Notes under the pieces: model-generated
Seen by the model: the letters and a program-made list of their open reading frames with translations, nothing else
What the model was told of the DNA's origin: nothing
The model's database searches: none
Translations under genes and position numbers: made by a program
NCBI GenBank assembly: GCA_963575645.1
Contig: OY754467.1
Coordinates: 33,601,108 to 33,665,107, forward strand
Source: Xanthostigma xanthostigma
Lineage: Eukaryota > Arthropoda > Insecta > Raphidioptera > Raphidiidae
Reading direction: 5' to 3'
DNA: 64,000 bases
Shown: piece after piece, positions 32,839-45,440 of the stretch
Position numbering within the stretch: position 1 is the first letter of the stretch
Layout of the letters: each line of letters starts with the position of its first letter

Positions 32839-33979
32839 GGCTTTTGTGTACCTACTTTTGGTTAAGCCATACCTACACCGGTTTATCTGGTAAATTTTTT
32901 GAAGTAATACTTCTTTAGGTACGTTTGACTTGGGAGTAAGCTGGTGAATGCGTGACGAGAGCGTTAACGAAAAGTGTGATCGGGCGAGGCGAACTGAAGT
33001 TGACGCGAACGGTGATTTGGATGACAAATACTTCACTGGCTAGTGACGCCATCAGGTGGCCGAAAATATAAGCAGTACTAACAATAGAATAACACATACT
33101 TTACTTGCCAGTTGCGGTATCGGGTGACAGAAAAAGTTTTGTAAACATACTTAACTTGCAGAGCTAAATAATATTTCATAAAGATTTACGCTTAAAATCC
33201 AACGAGAACTAAGTAATTACAATGTATTACTTTTGTTTTCATTATGTTTATATTTCTTTCTTCTTAAATTAGACTGTTCATTTTGTTCTTTAATAATTTT
33301 ATAAAAATATTTTGTTCTTTACATTAAATATTCTACATTTAAAGTGAATAAAATTCATTTTAAAGTTCATATTTTGTGAATTTTCGAATGAATAATAACA
33401 AATTATGGCAGGAAGAAGTTTTACTTCAGTCATGTGGTCTAAAGCACACTCGTTTTTTTTTATTAAATACAGTATAAAAACCAAATATTCACCCTTGCAT
33501 AAAATTATATCAAGATAAATTCGCGAGAACGTGCGCGTTAAAAGTAAATATTTTTACAAGAATATAAACACAGAATCGGGAACTAAGAAACACCAGTTAG
33601 CTATTATTATTATTATTAAAGAAGTTAATTTATTCACCCGACCCTACTACTTGTTTCGTTTATTTATTTTCTGAATAAATACAAGAATATTGTTAATATA
33701 TACATTATTTTAAGTATGAATGTGAAATATAATAGAACTGCGTTAAAAGCTAAGATGAAATCCATAAAGATAAACAAAAATCATGTAATAGCACGATATA
33801 TATAAACATAACCAGTTTGCTGGTAAAATAATAAATATAACAACCATATTGTACCAGCAATGGGAGCTATATTAACACTCTTTTATTAACTTCACTTGTA
33901 TGTATGTAGCTATGTATGTATAAATGAAATATTTCAATTAAATTTTCACGCACTTCCAGACGTCGAATAATTTGAAATT
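32839..33979. other. No feature recognised
   Basis: The first 250 bp are less AT-rich; the rest is AT-rich with an (ATT)5 run at 33602-33618. No supported gene. Confidence 0.4.
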
Positions 33980-34870
33980 AAGCACACATTTTTATATAAG
34001 AATAACCTCAAAGTCGTAGGTATCCATAAACAATATATCACAGGTTTATCTGTTTATTTAAAAACAGAAAAAGTGAAAAGGGGGGACCTTTCTTTCAAAA
34101 TTGGAAAAGTTTTTTAAAAAAAAATTCTCTGTTTTGTTTGATAGTGAGCATACTTATAGAAAAAAGTCATTCTGAATCGATTCCGACCATCCGCAAACTT
34201 TTCGCTTAGGAGATATAGGCAATTTTAACTGTTTTAATTTTTATACATTTTAAACCGTCATAACGTCTAAACTATTAGAGATACGAATTTACTCTTAGGC
34301 CTAATCGATTCATCGTAATTTTTTCTATAAGACACGTTGATATTAAGCATAATATATTTTTTCAAATATCGTAAATCCTTTCATGTTTTTACGCGTTTTT
34401 CAAATATGCAACTTTTTAATATACTAAACGATTTTTGGCCTGTTTTAATATTAATCGAACGTATAGAAAAAGTCAAGGTGAACCGATTGCGACAATCCAC
34501 AACCCTGTATCACTTTTAGTTTCGGTGATATGAGCGTTTATTTATTTTATTAGAGAAAGACTTTAAAACACTATAATAACCTCTAAACGGCTAATGATAC
34601 CGGGCTGGAAGTGGTTGGAATCAATTCAGTGCGACTTTTTCTATAAGAATAACCTCAGATGTAAGTCGTGCCTATATAAACAATATGTTATAGATTTCCG
34701 CGTTTTTCTAAAAACTAAAAAGTAAGAAGGTCCCCCTTCTTACTTACCGGAAAATTTTTCAATAAAAAAGTTTGCTCTGTTTCGTTTGATCTTATACATA
34801 TTTATAGAAAAAGTCATTCTGAATCCATTCCGACCATCCGCAATGGTATCTGTCAGATCTTCCTTTCGCG
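33980..34870 (+). repeat. Duplicated module (two copies 650 bp apart)
   Basis: About 33990-34200 and 34640-34855 share, in order, ATAAGAATAACCTCA, AAACAATAT, TCATTCTGAAT and CATTCCGACCATCCGCAA (or CGATTCCGACCATCCGC). The segment between has related TCATAACGTCTAAAC phrases. Old local duplication of a dispersed repeat. Confidence 0.5.
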
Positions 34871-36162
34871 GTTTGAACATATTTGACCTAGGATCAAGAA
34901 GTAGTACTAAATCAATTATGCTACTTCTTGATCGTACTGTGGGGTGTTTTTAAGTAAGATGATATTAGTGAGAAAACACTTTTTTAATAATTGAACGCAT
35001 CGAGTCACAACTGTTACAAGAAACTTAATAATCCGAGGACAGATGTTAGTGCATTTTAGATTTGGAGACTTATAATATTGTAAACTGTTTATATAGGTCA
35101 GGGATGACGAACCCTCTAACACCTACGTTTCAATTTTTTACAAAGTGTTTAAGGGGGAGTAGGGTCTAACGAGTGAAAAAAAAAACACTTTTTACGATTT
35201 TTTTCGAGATATCGTTGAAGTGGATATATTTTAATGTTTTTCATGTTAAAAAAACATCATTCGAACAACATTTTGTAATTTTTTTGTAGAAAAATATTGA
35301 GAAATAAGCCAGTGACGAAGCATTTTTTTTAGCCTAGAATTTTTTTAAATCAAAACAATTTAGTTAAAGCAGATGCTTTTCTAGACCCCAACAATTTTTT
35401 ATTTTTTTCCATTTTTGAATTTTTGGTGGTTCTTTGAAGTCAAAATTGCAATTTTTCACCAACAAATCCGCCATTTTGTAGCTGTAAATCCGTCCTTAAT
35501 GTAACAAAAAAAAATCAATAAAAACGTAGAGGTCTGGTATTTTATATGTAGAAAATGTGTACAAAATTTGAAAAGAATCGGTGCCGTAGTTTTTAAATGA
35601 CGATGTCCACGGACTTAAAACGTGGTTTCGAGAAAAACGCAATAAAAGTTTTAAACACTAAAATAACGAAGAAAACAGCTTATTTTTTTAATAGCTCTAA
35701 AAAGTACATTCCCTGCAGTAACTTCGTTGTTCAGCTTCTTTTTTTTCAAGTCTATGTATTATTCTAGGGGTTTCTGTGTTTATATACCCAAAACTGCGTT
35801 TCTTTATTCGGCGATGACTCACTAAGCGCCGAGCTCTTGCCACTCCGCAGTATTAGGGAAGGGGAGACTTAAAGGTCTATTACTGAGAATTTTGCTCCGA
35901 TTGATTTGAAATTTTGACACAATATTCTTTAAATGTAAGAAAATGCAATAAAAAATCGATTTTTCCCATTGATATTTCTACTTCAAATACCAATGAATCA
36001 TAGCCCATAAGCCCGGAAACCAAGAAGATTTGAAAACCAAAAAATAGTTGTACGACTTTTGTAACTACGTATAGTACGATACGAAAATAACTGCTAGTGA
36101 TACACTTATCCTTCACAATATAATATAAGCGGCACAATTTTTACGCATGTGGTAGTTATAGT
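34871..36162. other. Dispersed-repeat-like, no gene
   Basis: A run from AAGGGGGAGTAGGGTCTAAC (35150) through many poly-T/poly-A blocks to about 35880 looks like a non-coding transposable element, but I could not fix its ends. Confidence 0.3.
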
Positions 36163-36633
36163 CCCGTCGGCAAAAATTTATTGATACATACTCTCCCCAA
36201 ATTTTGAATATGGCTTCATTAGGCCTAGTCTGACACCTATTTCCTCTATGACTTTTCTTGAAAGATGTCGTTTTGACGACATGTAAAAATTTATAGATAT
36301 TGTTTGTTTTTTTAATTGGATAGCATAAAAACTTCAACCAAAACGCTAAAATAATGTTCTCTGACAAATTCGAGGTGTCAGACATTTTAAATGGTTTATG
36401 TTATTTGTCAGAGAACATTATTTTAGCGTTTTGGTTGAAGTTTTTAAGCTATCCAATTAAAAAAACAAATAATATCTATAAATTTTTACATGTAGTCAAA
36501 ACGACATCTTTCGGAAAGTTTAGAGGGAAAACGCCCCAAAATCAAGAAAAGTCAATAGGTGTCAGACTAGGCCTAATGAAGCCATATACAAAGTTTGGGG
36601 AGAGTATGTATCAATAAAATTTTTGCCCACGGG
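36163..36633. mobile_element. Foldback element, about 210-bp arms
   Basis: Arms 36163-36368 and 36400-36633 pair with few gaps (CGGCAAAAATTTATTGATAC at the outside; TTTGTCAGAGAACATTATTTT at the loop). Both arms give short mirrored frames, which are not genes. Superfamily unknown. Confidence 0.8.
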
Positions 36634-37384
36634 TACTTTGGCTATTATGCTTATGTATAGCTACTGACAATGATTGTCGTACCGTACTACAACAATTTTT
36701 CAATTTTTTTCATCTCTACAAATGTAATTTATTTGCTCCTAGGTAACTAAAAGAAACTTCCAAATATAATATGTAAGTTACAGACCGACAATTCTGTTTG
36801 AAAACACGAGTAACATAACATTTGAGATGACAGGTAATTCACTTTTTTGTAAAGTTCTTGACATGACGTTTGCAAAGTCAGTACAGTCCCGAGAAATTAA
36901 ATTTTTATAGTAAACTGTATTTTGTTGACCGTATAATGAGAAAAGTTATCGGTTGAAGTATAAAAGTTAAGAAAGGTAAAATTATTGAATAAATGTTTTA
37001 TTAGACGAGTTGCACAATAGTGACATTTGGGGGAAAGTCGCGTTAACAAGGGGGAAAATTCTCGAGGATGATCTATATGGTGGAGCTCGGAAAGCCGGAC
37101 GAAAATGGCTACCCGCCTGGAGACATACGACAACTCCTATATTTAATAACTTCTATATTGCTAGTGGCCGTAAGGAGTAAACGTGGCATCCATTCACGGA
37201 CATGCGCATGAGACTCAGAGTATAATAAGTGAGACAGACGTATAAATGTCTGCACCGTAGTGTTTCTAGTCTTTCTCCCAATCTTTGCTAGCAATATAAA
37301 GGGTGTAACGATGCTGGCCGTGTACAGTGACATAACTTAATTTTATTACAAATTATTCTGTAGTTATGCAAGTGCTCGGCATCC
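36634..37384. other. No feature recognised
   Basis: Nothing supported. Confidence 0.4.
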
Positions 37385-37387
37385 TTA

Positions 37388-37601
37388 GGCCTAGGACACA
37401 TGAAGAGCGTTCAACGCGCGTTGGCCCAACGCGCGTTTACAATTTCTATACAATTGTATATAACTGTTTATATGATAACGCGCGCTCAACGCGCCACCAA
37501 CGCGCGTTATCATATACCTAAACAGTTATATACAATTGTATAGAAATTGTAAACGCGCGTTGAGCCAACGCGCGTTGAATGCTCTTCATGTGTCCTAGGC
37601 C
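37388..37601. mobile_element. Near-perfect hairpin MITE, Harbinger-type
   Basis: 214 bp. Both ends read GGCCTAGGACACATGAAGAG and are flanked by TTA. Arms of about 95 bp contain paired GCGCGTTGGCC and TAACGCGCG blocks. TTA duplications and G-rich ends fit PIF/Harbinger MITEs. Near-identity of the arms suggests recent activity. Confidence 0.85.
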
Positions 37602-37604
37602 TTA

Positions 37605-38470
37605 CTTTCAATACTAAAAATCTAAATTCTAAAAATATTTAAAACACAGTTTAATATTAGCAATTATTAAAATAAAATCTTAATATAAAATTCTGACCAC
37701 CAGTCGCCAGAATTATTATAATAAATAATTTGGTTCTAATATTAATTTTTTATGAGTTAATAATTTTAATTAAACAAACTTAAATTAATAAAAAATTAAA
37801 ATCTTTGATTAACGTCTGAATAGAACTCTTCAAATAAATAAAATTGTCGACCAATTTTTCTCAGACCAATTAATAAGTCTATATTTAAATCATTAAAAAT
37901 AAAATAAACAAAAAATTCCACTGCGTTACAAGGGTATTAAATATATGCGACAACTTCACTCTTGTGTTCTCCTTTTTCTCTTTTAGATAAGTCTTAGCTG
38001 CGACAAGAGTTGTCAATCTGTAATTAAGTACAGTAAAAGTCACCTCTGTGCTCTATCGAATCAATATCGAATTAAAAAGAAAGTTCACAGCTTTTCATAC
38101 GCTCGCATTAGTGCCAACGTTGGCTTGAAAACTTTTGCGTTAGTAATATTCTCTTCCACTCTCGCATATTTCTCTCCTTCTCTCTCACTCATATGCATGT
38201 GTGATAAACTTTAAAATATTAAAAACTTAAATTTTAAATTTTCTTGGCATGCAAGTTTATAAAGTTTAAATACAGGCGTGTGCAAACGAAATTGATTCCG
38301 CAATAAAAGTGTTTTTTTAATTTGTGTCACTTATTTTAGACTTTGTATTGTTTAATCGCAAATAACAAATTAACAAAGTTCCTCGAGACGATCGATTATG
38401 GGCCGATTTCGTGAGACAGACGATCTACTAAAATACCTTATTTACAGAAATACAAATACATGTTGGCATT
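37605..38470. other. No feature recognised
   Basis: AT-rich. Holds AATTGTCGACCAATTTTTCT (37848), a fragment shared with 6440 and 29590. Confidence 0.4.
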
Positions 38471-38824
38471 TCGTTTTTTTACCGAGAGATGGCGTTACTG
38501 TGCGTATTTTTACATATTATCATCATAGTGACAGTTCGAATATAAACACAGAGCAAAACGTGTCTGTTGTGTCTGACTCTGAGCAGAATGACGTCATGTT
38601 GGTTTGTGGGCATTTGTTCAAGTGCCCACGTGACAAGATACTGCTTCCTGATTGGTTCTTGCTCATACCTAGCAGCAGATCTAGCAGGGAAAATAGCCCC
38701 TGTTCTAATTTTAAAACCGATCTTGTGAGCTAGCAAGGCAGCCCGCAATGACGTCATTTCCAGCTTCGTATCCAGTCTACCGGCCAGCAGAACTCCAAGC
38801 AGTGTTTCTAGCCTCGTGTGCAGC
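38471..38824 (-). mobile_element. CTGCACACGAGG-family element, partial copy
   Basis: The right end (reverse strand GCTGCACACGAGGCTAGAAA) and interior phrases (AATGACGTCATTGCGGGC, CAAGAACCAATCAGGAAGC on the minus strand) match 32452-32838. The opposite terminus is not found. Confidence 0.6.
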
Positions 38825-39261
38825 TGTCTTTATTTACACTGTACTGTACTTTCACTTTTCGTAAATACCTATAGTCTATACCTATAGAAACTGGTATCTA
38901 GTTAATGCTATTAATATGTTGTGTACATATAAAGGTAGATATAGCTTAGATGCCGGAGTAAGAAGTTAGATAATGCTATGTACGGATGTACTTATCCACA
39001 TTTTAGTGTTTAATCCACTAACGTATTATGTAACACTGCACTCATACAGGGTAAATCAGACAGTGCGAATGGATCTGAACCAGCGTTTTCTCTAAGGACC
39101 TGCGCCCACATTTGTTTTTATGTGAAACATCTAATGGCGCGTTTGTTTGGGAGTAAAACCGTGCAATCGGGGCGACACTTTTATCGGAGGACGTTGCGTT
39201 TGTGTGCGTTGGATTAATTAACTAAACATGGCTTTAGTTAGTGTCATCTAGATTCTAGAAA

Positions 39262-39455
39262 ACAGGGCGAAATTTAGTTACTGGTAGTTCGTTCGATGTC
39301 AGCGCGTGACGTTTGCTTTGTATATGCGTTTGATTATAACTTGGATTTTATTAAAGGCGGTAACTGGAAGGCGGGGCAAAATTTAGTTACAGGGCGATAT
39401 TTAGTTACAAGAATTTCGTTACTGGACGGGGGGAATTTTAGTTACTAGAATTTCG
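39262..39455 (+). repeat. Degenerate short direct repeats (AAATTTAGTTAC)
   Basis: Four to five loosely spaced copies of a GGGCGAAATTTAGTTACTGG-like word. Origin unknown. Confidence 0.45.
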
Positions 39456-39612
39456 CTTTTTATTGAAGGAGATTTATAGGCCATGATGATGAAAATATAT
39501 TTTTCGAAACGTTGGCCACAAGCGATACTCTGGTAAAGCTTATTTTTCAATTGTTCCTCAACCAAATAAATCTCCTTCAATACATATTTTTGGAACAGCA
39601 CTTCTAACAATT
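39456..39612. repeat. Hairpin with CGAAACGTTGG, Penelope-like
   Basis: GATGATGAAAATATATTTTT forms a short stem leading into CGAAACGTTGGCC. ATTTATTTGGTTGAGG and the word TTGAAGGAGATTTAT occur in inverted arrangement (39463 and 39565). The look is of a Penelope-like element end, with no coding part. Confidence 0.35.
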
Positions 39613-40193
39613 CGCTTTTTACGTTTCAAATCTGCCAAGCGTCCCATGATGGCTAACATTTTTTTACGGTGAGAATTTGTAATTTAATGAAGGAAGGTAA
39701 AATCTCAATCATTGAAGTTTATTTTAAACGTAGATTGAAATTCATTAAATAAATGTGTTATTATTTTTGAATCGATACTACTCGTATATTTTATAGTTTT
39801 CTTTTATGCAACGGTTCAAAGGCATGTTCGATATAAACATAATAAAAAAAGAAACTTCTTCTAGAGGAGATAGGATATTGATAGCGTTTGTGATAATATA
39901 AAGAAAAGATTTATGAAAAAAATGTTTATGGCATTTTTCCTTTCATGTCAGACGATGTTTTCTTTATGCATCTACAATTTTATATTATTGGTACGTATTT
40001 AGGCTTACCTACATGCAAAAACATGTAAAATTCAATAAAATGTGTTTCGAGTAGGGTAACTTTATTTATTACTACCATTCAAAATATTCATTCTCAATTG
40101 TCCAAAGCGAATCATACTCATATGTTCAACCAAAGGCTAGTTTTTACCCACAGCTAAAAAAACGAAGATATTGTAGTTTATATATCTATAGTG
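39613..40193. other. No feature recognised
   Basis: AT-rich, nothing supported. Confidence 0.4.
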
Positions 40194-40559
40194 ACAGGGT
40201 TCGAATTCCGGCGGGGGCAGATGTAGCTGGGACTTTTTCCTGCTGTCTCTCGCCGAGAAACGGTAATTCCTGTACCGACCATCTTGTTGAGGTGTTCCAT
40301 GGTTACCCTCAATAATTCCAGATAAATATCGAAATGGTTTCTTATTCAAGCCCATGGCCGATTTCCTGTCAAACTTTTAAACTCCTTTGCCTACCTTATT
40401 CTAATATCACAAAAATTTCTTCATTCGTCCATTGCTATTAATAATTTAAGTGGATGTTTAAAAATGTAGAAAATTAACGGGAAATGTGATAGATGGAAAA
40501 TAGTAATGGTTTGAATGGCGTCCGTTATGACATAAAGTTAAGAAACGGACGTTAAACGC
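40194..40559 (+). mobile_element. SINE copy, 5'-truncated, joined to a LINE end
   Basis: Starts within the tRNA-derived head at GGGTTCGAATTCCGGCGGG (B box) and follows the body of the full copy at 61783-62218 (GCAGATGTAGCTGGGACTTT, CATCTTGTTGAGG, AAACGGACGTTAAACGCAT). Where the other copies pass into (ATT)n, this one continues directly into LINE coding sequence at 40560. Confidence 0.8.
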
Positions 40560-40682
40560 ATGATTCGGATATACAATAAAGTGCCGGAATACATTAAAAA
40601 GTCAACCTGCCTCATTAATTTTAAAAAAGCGCTAAAACATGTTTTATTAGATTCATATTTTTATAACGTAGAAGATTTTTAA
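40560..40682 (+). pseudogene. C-terminus of a non-LTR reverse transcriptase
   Basis: Reads IRIYNKVPEYIKKSTCLINF, KKALKHVLLDSYFYNVEDF and a stop. The YNK-x-P-x-x-I, FK-x-x-LK-x-L-L and Y-x-VEDF blocks are the usual carboxy end of Jockey/CR1-type LINE proteins. It is followed by a 3' UTR and an (ATT)n tail (40734-40761). Only the last 40 codons are present, fused behind a SINE. Confidence 0.75.
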
Positions 40683-40761
40683 ATTTTTTTATATGACGCA
40701 ATTTACATTCTTTGGAATTTTATAAATAAAGGTTATATTATTATTATTATTATTATTATTA

Positions 40762-43019
40762 ATTCTCAGAGTAAGTACTGTTTGAGAACACTTTTCCAGT
40801 AACTTCTTGATCTGCTTCTGCTAAATGGGGAAAAAAAAGACCCAACGTTGCACTTTGGATCGACAACGATTTTTGATACGAAACATCTAATATACAGCCA
40901 AAACTGTGGCAGTCTTCTTTTCAAGGTGACGACTTAATGGGAGCGTCCCGAAAACTCAGTTTTAAACTTGCCACCAGCACCCCAATGAATTCCAAACAAA
41001 ACCTCGCTGCCTATCCAAAATGATGAATTAATTGCAAACTGAGAAATAAACTTCATAGTGCAATTTGAAGTATGAAGTTTATTTTTCAAATTCGTCATAT
41101 TTTTATTAAGCATAGTAGAGACTACAGAAGATCGTTTTTTATCAGTCATAAAATGTCTTAATTTTTAACCGACAATAGATCTTTTTCTTAGATTTATGAA
41201 TATCACTCGCGTTGTTATGATAATTTTAACTGTATATTTTAATTGATTTCAATCTCATTTTGAATATCAACCAGTATTATATTTTTATGTCCTTATTTGT
41301 AACTCGAAATTCCGTTATTTTTTTTAATCCGTCAGTAATTTGGCTTATTATCTCTTTGTGTTCTTTTTAAAGAATTTTTCCAGCGAGAACTTAACCTGTT
41401 GCAATACTTTTCCACTTGTGGATATTAATATTCCGTTTTTGCTGTTTACAAAATCAAATTCACGCCGTCAAAGAAAATGTAAATGTTGCTCTTGAATAAA
41501 TTAGTGGATTGTAGAGAATTAAGTATTATTATATATTCAACAATTTTAATTATACAAAGATGTTATAAATAATGAATAGAATTAAATTATTATCATCAAA
41601 CAGAGACGTATCACCAACTGCTATAGAATTTATAATACATGCAACTCTGGCCTAAAATAAATTGGAAACAGGCAACATTGCAGGCGCAACGCGAAACTTA
41701 ATATTATACTAGTGTACCCGTGCAAAACTTGTTGCATGTATCTTCACATTGTTATAAACAATCGATATTTTGACACAGACCTACGGCAATAATTTTCTTT
41801 CTCTTGCATTAGTTTCCATTTACAGTTATTTTTCTTTTGATTTAGCTTGATCCATTAAGTTGTCTTTATATTTAATTGGTTATAAATTCAAAGAAAATTT
41901 ATGTGAGATCTGTTTATGACAAGCATGGTTACTCCGTAAGAGCTGTCAGAATTAATTTTTAAAAAATCTAACCTCATTTGATACATTTACGATTTTCACT
42001 ATTTCTTTCTGATCTGAGACCAAATTTTATACTTGGTACAGTCTATATAATATTTAAAAACTCTTTTTGGCATAATTAACATAAACTTACACTTTCTTAA
42101 ATTATTTAGAAAATAAAATAAAATTGTAATTGTCTATTACTATTTTGAATATTGGCGCTAAAAAACTAACAATGCCAACGAATCTCTAACAGATTCTTAT
42201 ACATTGATTTTGCCTGTCTCCCATATAATTTAAATATACATCGATTTGTCTAACTGTTTGCATAATCTCCGACATACGTACATATTTGCATTTCTCTCAC
42301 ACTCATGTATCGTGAACATCGATGTATTTTTTCTGTTTACTTTCTCTTCACCCCGCAACCCCTTAGTCTTTTTTATTAAATAAGAATTATCGACCAGTTT
42401 AAAGTTATTGAATCAGACGTTAATCAAAGATTTGAGTATTATTGTTACATTATGTTAAACTTCCTTTATTGAATATATTTTTAATATCGCGATAAATATT
42501 TCTACGCCAATGATTTTAAGTGTACATAAAATATCGCAAAATAGGGAATTTATATAAATTTATTGTGTTGGTATACAAAGCAGTTGAGTGTAGACTGTGG
42601 GTTATATAGAGAGAGTTGGCAACAATAGAGTTTAACCAACATAACAATATTATAAAATCAAATGTCTCCTTCCCAGGGGCCCAACCGAAATCTTTATATG
42701 CACCCCAAACCCCCAACGGTTCGCCGCCCCGTACCTCGTATCTACACACTATTATTGTGTCAGTCACGCGTGTTCGATTCTTATAGGCCGTTCCTTTAAA
42801 AAACAGTCGACTTGTCGTTATAAGAATTCGTAATAATAATTAACATTGCGGGAACCATTGAAAACAGGCGGAGAAATATAAGAGAAACCTTTCAAAATTA
42901 AATCGTGGAAATCAAGTGGTAAGAGTGGTATCGTTGATTAAAATAATAATGCTGGTGATTTTAAGATAACCTCAAAAATAACTTAAGACTACGTGCTCAA
43001 CATAACATTAAAAAAAATC
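40762..43019. other. No gene recognised
   Basis: Mostly AT-rich. ACTAGTGTACCCGTGCAAAA at 41709 looks like a retroelement start. 42640-42770 has a C-rich patch (CCCAAACCCCCAACGG) without a convincing frame. Confidence 0.4.
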
Positions 43020-43690
43020 CAGTCAATTGGGCGACGGGACAATTTCAACTTCAAAAGGTTGATACCTATTTGATATATTTTATTCATTGCCATGGTTACT
43101 TACATAATATGTTCCACGGGATGTAAAAATTAATCAAAGCATGCTGAACTAGTTTATTTATTTCTGACAAATCTACAAAACAAAAGAACAGCTGATTTTT
43201 TTATTTTCGAAATATTTCCGAAACTATAAAGTTTAGAGAAAAAATTTGGTTAACGAAACTTTCTGGAAATAATAAATAGAATAATAACCCGATAGGAAAA
43301 GTATACCATTATTATATAAAAATACACCGTTATAGCATATATCACTTCTGCGCATGCGCCGATTTTCCCCAAAAACAATAGGGCTCTTCATATTTGCATA
43401 CCAAACATCCTCCCAAAATTTGGTTTTAATCCGCTCATCCGTTTGACCTGTATCGTGTTCACAGACTAACAGACGCACAGAGTTTTTCTAAAAATATATT
43501 TTTTTTTGGATTCGAGGGACCTCAAAACGAAACGATATTGGTAAGTACCTTTGCAGTTTTACATTGTAACTGTAACTTAACCTACTTAATCATATGTACA
43601 GTACAATATTTCAAGATTAATGAAAAGTGATTTTTGACCTAAACTAGTACCATTCCCCACTTGTGGATTGTAGTGGTAATAGCGATTGTG
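43020..43690 (-). mobile_element. Dispersed host-element family, reversed copy
   Basis: Aligns with 58045-58735 on the other strand: AATCCACAAGTGGGGAATGG, GAACACGATACAGGTCAAAC, AAAATCGGCGCATGCGCAGA, TTGGGCGACGGGAC on both. It has one CGGCGCATGCGC unit, where the 28-kb copy has five. Confidence 0.7.
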
Positions 43691-44435
43691 ATAAAAGATT
43701 TTGTTATAAACTATTATGAAAAGCGATTGTGCACTAAAATGAATCAAAATACTCTCAACAGAAAAAAAAATCGCTACCACCGCTTATTGATATTTAGTTA
43801 CTTTTTATCCAACTCAATTCAGATGGTAATACTTTCGAACGGAATATAGTCGAATAAGGGTCCTATTTAAAAGCATTGAGTGTCAACCCGCTGCGCTGCT
43901 GAACAAAATTACACTCATCGCGTCACTTCACTAATCAATATATTGTTCAGTTTTTTTGATGAACGCCGTGTAGCTATCCGTTCGGAGTACATTCACGCAG
44001 ACGGAGTGAATGGATAAAATGAAAATGGGATAACACGTCTTTGTGTTTCCCTCCACTTGTATTGAGAATTTCCGTCGGTTTAGGTGAGTGCGTTAGTGTG
44101 TTCGTGTGGGTATATGTTTCGAGTATTGTACGCACCTCAAGGGTTGTCGTTTAAACTCGTTACTTTGTGAAATATCAAGAAAACTATCGGGTCATTTCCA
44201 CACTTTTCCCAAACAGAACTCTATGAAAAATTCACTAAGGTTCCGCAAAGAAACAAAGCGTTTTTAAAAAACCTTGAACTATTCAGTCGAACACAAAAAT
44301 ATTTAGAACAGAAAAGGTAGTCTCATCGATGTGAAGACATTTTTGAAGTGAAAACTGAATTGATTTTTCTATGTAACGGAATTTGACACGAAATTGTACT
44401 ATTAGTAACCGTATATAAACAATGATTCTTTGTAA
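43691..44435. other. No feature recognised
   Basis: Nothing supported. Confidence 0.4.
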
Positions 44436-44507
44436 GCATTGGTAGCTCAGTGGTAGAACGCTGGCATACCATGCGGCCGGCCTGGGTTCGATTACCGTCA
44501 GGTGCGC
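44436..44507 (+). pseudogene. tRNA-Gly-like relic
   Basis: GCATTGGTAGCTCAGTGGTA and GGGTTCGATTACC copy the A and B boxes of a tRNA-Gly. The anticodon loop ATACCAT would give anticodon ACC. The anticodon stem and acceptor 3' strand carry several mismatches, so it is a pseudogene or SINE head. Confidence 0.55.
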
Positions 44508-44661
44508 GAAACAATTTGTTATTTTTATTTTATTTTCTTCTTTTTTATGTTTAAATATACCTATTATGTATATAAAATTTTCGACTAATTTATCATAATA
44601 ATACTTGAGCTAAAAAAAAAATAATATTTGCAGTAAACCTGCTAAAAAATCAAAAATGTGT

Positions 44662-44880
44662 CACGAGAATTCGCATTACAGAAGTGAAACTTCTAGTTAC
44701 AAATCATACGATTGCATTTGGACAATGGAAAAAATGTGTTACGAGATAGTTTCACGTTCAGATATTTCGTCTGTACAAGTTAATCTGAACGTGAAACTAT
44801 CTCGAAATACATTTTTTCCACTTGTCCACATCGTATGATTTGCAACTAGAAGTTTCATTTCTGTAATGTGTTCTCAAGCG
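44662..44880. mobile_element. Hairpin MITE, about 100-bp arms
   Basis: Arms 44662-44763 and 44783-44880 pair with few mismatches (ATTACAGAAGTGAAACTTCT outside, GATAGTTTCACGTTCAGAT at the loop). A 19-nt loop. No coding content. Confidence 0.8.
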
Positions 44881-44944
44881 TTCGGAAGTTTAAATCGTAT
44901 TTGGCATTCAAGCATGATTTTTGGAAAGGACAAAGTTACGCATT

Positions 44945-45390
44945 TTTAACTCGAATGTAAAATCGGTCCTTCTATATGGATCTAAAACATGGAAAATGAC
45001 AACAACTAAACTGCAAATCTTCATAACCAAATGTCTCAGAACAATCCTCAAGGTGAAATAGTACGAATACTTTGGAAACGTACATGTATTGAAAAAATCT
45101 GTGTAACCATAAAACGTAGGAAATGGATTTGGATTGGACACACGCTGCGAAAGACAGATGATGACATAGCGAAGAAAGCCTTGAATTGGAACCCACAGGG
45201 ATATCGAAAAAGAGGAAGACCAAAAATATCCTGGCTAAGATCTATTCGTGAAGAAGTTATGGAACAAGAAACTACCTGGCTTTAAGTTAAAAATATGGCA
45301 AAGGATAGAGGACTAAATTCAAAATTTTCGTAGAGGCCCTATGCTCTACTTAGGAGTTAGAGGAATTTATTATTATATTATTATTATAGT
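44945..45390 (+). pseudogene. 3' end of a non-LTR retrotransposon
   Basis: First frame: SNVKSVLLYGSKTWKMTTTK, then KCLRTILKV and a stop. After a frameshift near 45025-45060, a second frame reads LWKRTCIEKICVTIKRRKW, IWIGHTLRKTDDDIAKKALN and GYRKRGRPKISWLRSIREE. These blocks (LLYG-x-x-TW, K-R-WIGH-x-LR, NPQG-x-RKRGRP-x-x-W) are the well-known C-terminus of a large LINE group in invertebrates. A 3' tail with ATT runs follows at 45367. Frameshifted, hence dead. Confidence 0.8.
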
Positions 45391-45440
45391 CACCTACCTA
45401 TCAAGTAGAAACAGAATTATCAGCGTGTGTAGGCTTTTAC

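Noticed and set aside
36113..36617. Paired 85- to 90-codon frames sharing SENIILAFWLKFL
   Set aside because: They lie on the two arms of a foldback element and are mirror images of each other.
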